This document shows positions 59,708 through 64,000 of a stretch of 64,000 nt of DNA, one piece after another. The notes beneath the pieces were generated by a model. That model had not been told where the DNA came from, made no database searches, and was given only the letters and a program-made list of their open reading frames with translations. The DNA is from Abiotrophia defectiva ATCC 49176 (GTDB lineage: Bacteria; Bacillota; Bacilli; Lactobacillales; Aerococcaceae). The translations under genes and the position numbers were made by a program. The first letter of the stretch is position 1. Each line of letters opens with the position of its first letter. The stretch is taken from NCBI RefSeq assembly GCF_000160075.2, contig NZ_KI535340.1, forward strand, positions 1,451,396 to 1,515,395, in the 5' to 3' direction.

Positions 59708-59762
59708 TGCCCCGGCAGGACCTGGGGCACCGGCTTCACCTTCTCCAGTACCGGGAGGGTGA
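59699..59762 (+). other. Predicted +1 frameshift site and capsid C-terminal extension
   Basis: ATT CCC AGC TAA: the Pro tRNA on CCC can re-pair with CCA one base on. The +1 frame then reads ANAPAGPGAPASPSPVPGG (19 residues) to TGA 59760-59762. A GC-rich hairpin TGCCCC / GGGGCA (59708-59713 with 59724-59729) begins 5 bases after the slip site, a good stimulator position. Otherwise this 60-base gap has no role. Capsid and tail genes of Listeria phage PSA are a known case of such +1 recoding. Confidence 0.78.
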
Positions 59763-59768
59763 TAGTGA

Positions 59769-60029
59769 ATGGAGACTTATCTTCAGGAGCTAAAACGTAG
59801 ACTTCACATCTTACATGATGATGACGATGACAACTTAAAGAGTTTAATTGAAATCGCCCACGCCAAAGTAAAACACTGGTGTGGCGATTTTGATTTAACT
59901 GATCCAGTTGGTCGTGACTTAGTCTTTGAACAAGTCCGGTTCATCTACCATGGCAAGACTGAGTTGTTCTACACACTATTCGCAAGCGACTTAAGCCAGT
60001 ATGGTTTCACGCTAGCGACAAAGGAGTAA
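59769..60029 (+). CDS. Head-tail connector protein (gp6-like)
   Basis: An 86-residue protein: LQELKRRLHILHDDDDDNLKSLIEIAHAKVKHWCGDF with the helical layout of phage gp6/gp15-type adaptors that bind under the portal. The position directly after the capsid gene agrees. GGAGGGTGATAGTG precedes ATG. Confidence 0.82.
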   Translation: METYLQELKRRLHILHDDDDDNLKSLIEIAHAKVKHWCGDFDLTDPVGRDLVFEQVRFIYHGKTELFYTLFASDLSQYGFTLATKE

Positions 60030-60033
60030 AGAA

Positions 60034-60408
60034 ATGCAATCACCAATACACCAGGTTTACAACGATGGTGTGGTGACCTTCAGTACTAAAGAGCCTAATA
60101 AGGATAAATTTGGCACACCGATTGGTGGCCAGGCAACAAAGAAAGTCTGGCGCAAGTATTGGTTCAAGGATATCTGGATGCGGTCTGAGGAAGTGGTCGC
60201 TATGGCATCGTTAGGAACAAAGGAAACGAAAAAGATTGCGGTAGATGGTAAGCAACAGATTGACTCAAGCATGATTGCGACGATTGGTGGAATAGACTAC
60301 GAAATCTTTTCGTGCAACTATTCAGAGCGTCGCGACAGGACCGAACTATCCTTGGTGCTGCCAAGGACGAAGGAACGGAAGGTAGGTGCAAGACATGACA
60401 ACAACTAA
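60034..60408 (+). CDS. Head closure / head-tail adaptor protein
   Basis: A 124-residue protein with predicted beta-barrel (VYNDGVVTFSTKE, KVWRKYWFKDIWMRSEEVVAMASLGTKETKKIAVDG, GIDYEIFSCNYSERRDRTELSLVL), as in SPP1 gp16-like stoppers. Family assignment by shape and place. Overlaps the next gene by 14 bases. Confidence 0.75.
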   Translation: MQSPIHQVYNDGVVTFSTKEPNKDKFGTPIGGQATKKVWRKYWFKDIWMRSEEVVAMASLGTKETKKIAVDGKQQIDSSMIATIGGIDYEIFSCNYSERRDRTELSLVLPRTKERKVGARHDNN

Positions 60409-60742
60409 GGAACGCATCTTTGATGCTCTAAAAGACATTGAGGGTCTGTCAGTAGTCTATGCACTAGATTATCAAGATGATATAGAACTGCCTTATGTTC
60501 GGTATCAACTGTTAGAATCGAACGCAATTTACCTCAGTAATGAAGAGCATAATACAAGAGCACGCTACCAACTCGATTTATACAGCCTACAAGCCCTTGA
60601 TGTACAGGGTGAAGGTATTTTATCGACTGTACGTTCAAAACTCCGTACAGAGCATCTGAGGGCCACTCAGTGGCAAGAAGCACCCTACACTGATTCTTCA
60701 GCAGAGGAGACAGTCTATCGTTACATGATAGAGGTGTGGTAG
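60395..60742 (+). CDS. Probable tail terminator / completion protein
   Basis: A 115-residue protein (RIFDALKDIEGLSVVYALDYQDDIELPYVRYQLLESNAIY...RYQLDLYSLQ) with the alpha/beta pattern of phage tail terminators (gpU/DUF3168-like). ATG 60395 after GGAAGGTAGG; a GTG three codons earlier is less likely. It comes before rather than after the gp10-like gene, a small order change. Confidence 0.7.
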   Translation: MTTTKERIFDALKDIEGLSVVYALDYQDDIELPYVRYQLLESNAIYLSNEEHNTRARYQLDLYSLQALDVQGEGILSTVRSKLRTEHLRATQWQEAPYTDSSAEETVYRYMIEVW

Positions 60743-61183
60743 ATGTCTCATAGTTTTGGGTTTGACCTTGCGCTTAGTGATGTTGAGAAATACACCAGGC
60801 GCGGGAGAACAGTCAAACAAAAAGTCGGTGAATATGCTGACCAGGTTGTAACCAAGGCTCAATCTATCGCCACCTCGCGCGGTCTGTTTAAGACTGGTGC
60901 GGGGGTTGGTGGTATTGAGAAAGAAGACAAAGGAAGTGGGTACGATGTGGGTTGGGCCAACCGGCCAAACTTCCACTTGTACTTTCACGAGATTGGCTTT
61001 CACGCTTTGGACAACCGTCATGGTAAGCAGCGTATAAAGCGAGATAGCAAGGGCAAGAGACAACGGTCTTACCGAGGGTCACGCGCCACTTATGTAGCAC
61101 CTACACCTCATTTAAGGCCCGCATGGGACCAACTTGAGGGCAAGTATTATGCAGAGATTCAACGGTATTTAGCCGGTGAATAA
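60743..61183 (+). CDS. HK97 gp10-like protein
   Basis: A 146-residue protein. Seen: VVTKAQSIATSRGLFKTGAG and RATYVAPTPHLRPAWDQLEGKYYAEIQ, the gp10 signature near the C-terminus. Involved in head-tail joining in HK97-like phages. ATG follows the previous stop directly. Confidence 0.82.
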   Translation: MSHSFGFDLALSDVEKYTRRGRTVKQKVGEYADQVVTKAQSIATSRGLFKTGAGVGGIEKEDKGSGYDVGWANRPNFHLYFHEIGFHALDNRHGKQRIKRDSKGKRQRSYRGSRATYVAPTPHLRPAWDQLEGKYYAEIQRYLAGE

Positions 61184-61211
61184 AATCAACTAATAAAGGA
61201 GACAAAATTTT

Positions 61212-61865
61212 ATGGCATTAGAAACAGTAAAACGCGCTCTGTTGACCGGTGTTGGCAGTATGCACGTACAAAAGATGACAAACGGCGATTTAGTTAGTTC
61301 ATCTGTAAAACCAACTTATGATGAAAAGACATTCGCAACTCCATCTGTTCAGAAGTTAGGTACAGCATTAACTATCGTGGACAAGAAGGTTTATCTTTCT
61401 AACCAACTCCACACACTGATCAAGAAAATCACCAAGGCAGAACTTACACTTGATGCAGGTTACTTCCCTGAAGGTTTAGCGGAAGAACTACAAGGTATGA
61501 AGAAAGTAGGGGAGAAAGGCGCATGGGCTATGCCAAGCAACCCTAAACCAATTCCTTTCCGTTTAGGCGTACCTTTCACTGATGAGAACAACAACTCATT
61601 GGTTATCAACTTCCCTTACTGCTTCTTAACTCCAGTAGAGCAAAGTGCAGAAACTGAAGGTGAAGACTACAACGAACAAATCAAACAGTTCAAGATTGAA
61701 GCTTTACCTTTACCATTCGAAGTTGAGATTGACGGTCACAAAGACAAGTATGTATTCCACCAAGTTGACTTGTCTAACTCTGACTCAGCTGCTTACTACG
61801 ACGAGAAGAAATTGTTGCAACAAGGTTGGTTTGACGCTGAAACTTTAGACGCAGCAAAAAAGTAA
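61212..61865 (+). CDS. Major tail (tube) protein
   Basis: A 217-residue tail-tube protein of the phi13/TP901-like group. Seen: ALETVKRALLTGVGSMHVQKMTNGDLVSSSVKPTYDEKTF, VYLSNQLHTLIKKITKAELTLDAGYF and IPFRLGVPFTDENNNSLVINFPYCFLTP. The zero-frame product ends ETLDAAKK at TAA 61863-61865. The codons before it form A AAA AAG, so a -1 shift would add 27 residues. Confidence 0.9.
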   Translation: MALETVKRALLTGVGSMHVQKMTNGDLVSSSVKPTYDEKTFATPSVQKLGTALTIVDKKVYLSNQLHTLIKKITKAELTLDAGYFPEGLAEELQGMKKVGEKGAWAMPSNPKPIPFRLGVPFTDENNNSLVINFPYCFLTPVEQSAETEGEDYNEQIKQFKIEALPLPFEVEIDGHKDKYVFHQVDLSNSDSAAYYDEKKLLQQGWFDAETLDAAKK

Positions 61866-61945
61866 CAACCCCTGCTTCACCATCGCCTGCATCACCTCAA
61901 CCAGGTGCAAGTCCAGGCGGTGTACCAGTGGTACCAGGGGGATAA
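61856..61945 (+). other. Predicted -1 frameshift site and tail-tube C-terminal extension
   Basis: A AAA AAG (61856-61862), the classical strong -1 heptamer, overlaps the last two codons before TAA. The -1 frame continues for 27 residues, beginning VTTPASPSPASP and ending VPVVPGG, to TAA 61943-61945. Six bases after the heptamer CCCCTG (61869-61874) can pair with CAGGGG (61935-61940), enclosing hairpins CACCT/AGGTG and GTACC/GGTAC. Nothing else explains this 80-base coding-like gap. Confidence 0.78.
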
Positions 61946-62007
61946 TAAAAATTAGTTGGAGGGGCACACAATTAGTGTCCCCTTCATTTTTATAGGAGTG
62001 AAAATTA

Positions 62008-62352
62008 ATGAGTATCTTCAAGACACAATTAAAAAAGATGAAAACAAGAATTTTGGGCCACGAAGTAGAGCTCAAGGTTAACAACGCAGTCTATTTATAT
62101 CTTCAATCGTTATTTGGTCTAACTCAAGGGTCATGGGGCGAAGAGTATGAAAAAGAAAATGTTATCGGCGGTGCTAAATTCGTGGTTGCGGTATTGGCAG
62201 CCAATGGGTATGAAACCACCTTAGAAGAAGTGTTAGAAAACACAACCTTTATCGACATTCAAACTTTCTTAACCGACTACCAACTCATCATCTTGTCTGA
62301 TGCTGAAGAGCAAGCAAAAGGTGACTCAAAAAAGGGAAAGGCGAAGAAGTAG
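62008..62352 (+). CDS. Tail assembly chaperone, short form (gpG-like)
   Basis: A 114-residue protein. Seen: KTRILGHEVELKVNNAVYLYLQSLFGL, then a helical body and a Lys-rich end. It binds the tape measure during tail assembly, by analogy with lambda gpG. Just before the stop lies A AAA AAG (62328-62334). Confidence 0.85.
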   Translation: MSIFKTQLKKMKTRILGHEVELKVNNAVYLYLQSLFGLTQGSWGEEYEKENVIGGAKFVVAVLAANGYETTLEEVLENTTFIDIQTFLTDYQLIILSDAEEQAKGDSKKGKAKK

Positions 62353-62540
62353 ACTACGACCACCTCTACTTCCTTTGCAGAGAATGGTTTGGGATGACCA
62401 AGGAAGAGTTTATGTTTGAACACGATCTCCATTCGGTGGCGTATTTGTTAGAGAAACATGCAAAGTTTAATGGTATGGGTTCTAGTGACAAGGAAGAAAA
62501 GCTCACTGAAACATCCGCTAAGTCATTCTTTAGTATTTAA
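62008..62540 (+). CDS. Tail assembly chaperone, long form by -1 frameshift (gpGT-like)
   Basis: Shift to -1 at A AAA AAG (62328-62334) continues as KGKGEEVDYDHLYFLCREWF, then GMTKEEFMFEHDLHSVAYLL and ending TSAKSFFSI, stop TAA 62538-62540. This is the gpT-like part, with no good start of its own. The -1 frameshift between the two chaperone genes is a well-known, conserved feature of long-tailed phages. The full protein has about 177 residues. Confidence 0.9.
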
Positions 62541-62554
62541 GAAAGGGGGACACT

Positions 62555-64000
62555 ATGGCACTAAGAAAAGCAGGGTTATCCCTGACGCTCGAAGGTAAGG
62601 CGGAGTACCTATCCGGCTTACAGAGCATTGACAACCAACTGCGTATTAGCCAAGCTCAACATAAGGCGATGGCAGCAGCATTAGGTAACAATGCCGGCAT
62701 CACTGCTACTTACAAAGCTAACATGCTAGGTCTATCTAGCAGTTATCAGTTAGCTAGTCAGAAAGTAGATGCTTTAGCCAATCGTCAGAAATTACTTCCT
62801 GCTATCCAAGGTCAATTAGAATCGTCTATCCGTAAGACAGCTAGTGCCTTGGACGAAAGCCAACGCAAGCAGGACACGCTAAAAATGGCCTACGCTCAAA
62901 CTAAGACTGCTTCAGACCAACTCAAACAATCACAGTCACAACTCACTGCTGAGTACAAGACTTCCTTGTCTGATACTAAGTCATTAAAGACAGCCTTAGA
63001 CGAAGCGAGACAGGCCCACAAGCGTAACTCTGATGAGGTCAAGTCCGCTAAAACTGCCTATGAGCAGTCTAAGCAGAAGACCGCAGAATTAAAAGCCAAG
63101 TTGGTTGAACTTAAAACCGCAACAGGTGAAGCCAGTGCTAGGACTCAACAAGCAAAGGCTGCTTATGATGCGTCAAAGAGCGCAACCAAGGGTTACAAAC
63201 AGTCATTAAACGAACTGACGAAAGAACTTGAATCAGTTAAGAAAGAAGCAGGTGATTTACCACTTAAACTTGCACAGGCTCAAGAGTCAATGAATAAGTT
63301 GCGTAACGAACAGCAACAACTTCATAAGGCCTGGAGAGATAAAGGTGGGTGGTTAGCTGACCCGGCGCAACAACTTCAAGGTTTCGGTAGTAAGTTGATC
63401 CAAAATGGCGAGCGAATGAACGCTCTGGGTAACACGATGACATCTAGGGTTACTGCTCCTATCCTAGCAGGGTTTGGGGCGGCCACTAAAGCAGCTGCCG
63501 ACTTCCATTCTCAAGTTGGTGCTTTTGGTCCGTTGTTATCAGGTGGTAAGCCAATCACCAATGAAATTCGTCAAGAGATGAATCAGTTAGGTTCAGCAAG
63601 CCGACGCATGGCCATTGATTATGGTGCAAGCACCTCAGAGATTAACCAAGGTATGGCCGAACTTATCCGTACCGGTTACTCGTCTCAACAAGTGCTAGGT
63701 ATGTTGCCTAACATCTTAAACGCGTCGATTGCATCGGGTGACAAGTTCGCCGATGTCATGAGCGTATCGTCTCAAGTCTTAAGTCAGTTTAACCTTAGAG
63801 GTAAGACTTACGAAGAGACACTTAGAAACTCAACACGAGTCACTGACTCACTGACCTACATAGCAAACGCCACCTCTGCAGGTTTTGCTGACCTTGGGGA
63901 AGGTATGTCTTATGTCGGTCCGGTTGCCCACTCACTTAATATGAGCGTGGAAGAAACCGCGTCTATCTTAGGTATCTTGAGTGATAATGGTATTCAAGCA
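62555..64000 (+). CDS. Tail tape measure protein (5' part)
   Basis: Open from ATG 62555 (after AAAGGGGGAC) through the right edge, 482 codons so far. Seen: ALRKAGLSLTLEGKAEYLSGLQSIDNQLRISQ, a very long coiled-coil region (about 40-265) rich in Lys/Gln/Ala, and then the TP901-type core with GFGAATKAAADFHSQVGAFGPLL, MGELIRTGY-like NQGMAELIRTGYSSQQVLGMLPNI and VMSVSSQVLSQFNL. It sets tail length and helps DNA entry. Truncated by the window end only. Confidence 0.93.
   Translation, partial: MALRKAGLSLTLEGKAEYLSGLQSIDNQLRISQAQHKAMAAALGNNAGITATYKANMLGLSSSYQLASQKVDALANRQKLLPAIQGQLESSIRKTASALDESQRKQDTLKMAYAQTKTASDQLKQSQSQLTAEYKTSLSDTKSLKTALDEARQAHKRNSDEVKSAKTAYEQSKQKTAELKAKLVELKTATGEASARTQQAKAAYDASKSATKGYKQSLNELTKELESVKKEAGDLPLKLAQAQESMNKLRNEQQQLHKAWRDKGGWLADPAQQLQGFGSKLIQNGERMNALGNTMTSRVTAPILAGFGAATKAAADFHSQVGAFGPLLSGGKPITNEIRQEMNQLGSASRRMAIDYGASTSEINQGMAELIRTGYSSQQVLGMLPNILNASIASGDKFADVMSVSSQVLSQFNLRGKTYEETLRNSTRVTDSLTYIANATSAGFADLGEGMSYVGPVAHSLNMSVEETASILGILSDNGIQA

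Larger units (their letters stand above)
35764..64000. mobile_element. Temperate tailed phage (siphovirus-like prophage), left part
   Basis: Continuous phage genome running off the right edge: integrase and lysogeny genes leftward; then early regulation, methylase, recombination/replication, origin, middle genes, late regulator, HNH-TerS-TerL, portal, protease, capsid, connectors, tail tube, chaperones and tape measure, all rightward. The TerL, HK97-type head genes, the chaperone frameshift and the long tape measure mark a long non-contractile tail. All major genes look intact except mazG, so it may be functional. Lysis genes and tail tip are expected to the right. Confidence 0.95.

Overview
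The window looks like the chromosome of a low-to-mid GC Gram-positive coccus of the Lactobacillales. The reasons are an LPKTG wall-anchored protein, AGGAGG ribosome sites, SigA-type promoters, CtsR and CIRCE heat-shock operators, and the rimP-nusA-ylxR-ylxQ-infB-rbfA and hrcA-grpE-dnaK-dnaJ gene orders. A member of the Aerococcaceae (for example Aerococcus or Abiotrophia) is my best guess. It rests on general impression, not on a database match.

Bases 1-35763 are host core genome, nearly all on the + strand. In order: the 3' end of a Cna-B repeat adhesin; a HAD phosphatase (minus strand); a DUF59/SufT-like protein and a rhodanese; clpB under a CtsR-type operator; an AI-2E family permease; a secreted protein of unknown function; an NfeD-FloA membrane-microdomain operon; an alpha/beta hydrolase overlapping an acyl-CoA-synthetase-like gene; rpsB-tsf, pyrH and frr; panE; the rimP-nusA-ylxR-ylxQ-infB-rbfA operon; ppc; truB-ribF-hemW-yitT; and hrcA-grpE-dnaK-dnaJ under two CIRCE elements. 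Most transcription units end in clear intrinsic terminators.

Bases from about 35764 to the right edge are a temperate tailed-phage genome (siphovirus, HK97-like head) inserted just after dnaJ. The left part is a leftward lysogeny block: integrase, an exported protein, an ImmA-like peptidase and a CI-like repressor. A 326-base control region with an 18-bp perfect inverted repeat follows. Rightward early genes include a type I-like DNA methylase with a half-size specificity subunit, small regulators, a VRR-NUC nuclease, an SNF2-like helicase, a YqaJ exonuclease, a Sak4-like ATPase, a DUF669 protein and a primase-helicase. Immediately downstream of the primase lies a gene-free, iteron-rich and AT-rich region that is very probably the phage replication origin. 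A run of small middle genes follows, including a frameshifted mazG and a glutaredoxin, then a RinA/ArpU-like late regulator. Packaging and structural genes come last: HNH, TerS, TerL, portal, protease, capsid, connectors, tail tube, tail chaperones and a tape measure cut by the window edge.

The most unusual signal is in the structural genes. The capsid and the tail-tube gene each stop at a codon that sits on or next to a slippery sequence. Behind each stop lies an in-phase, Pro/Ala/Ser/Gly-rich extension in another frame (+1 for capsid, -1 for tail), and both extensions share a PASPSP motif and end in PGG. With the classical -1 frameshift of the tail chaperone, three recoding sites lie within 2.7 kb. 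Other points worth a second look are the iteron origin, the inverted repeat in the lysogeny switch, the methylase/half-specificity pair without a nuclease, the CtsR operators overlapping the clpB -35 box, the internal GTG start of ClpB, and structured leaders before rpsB and rimP.
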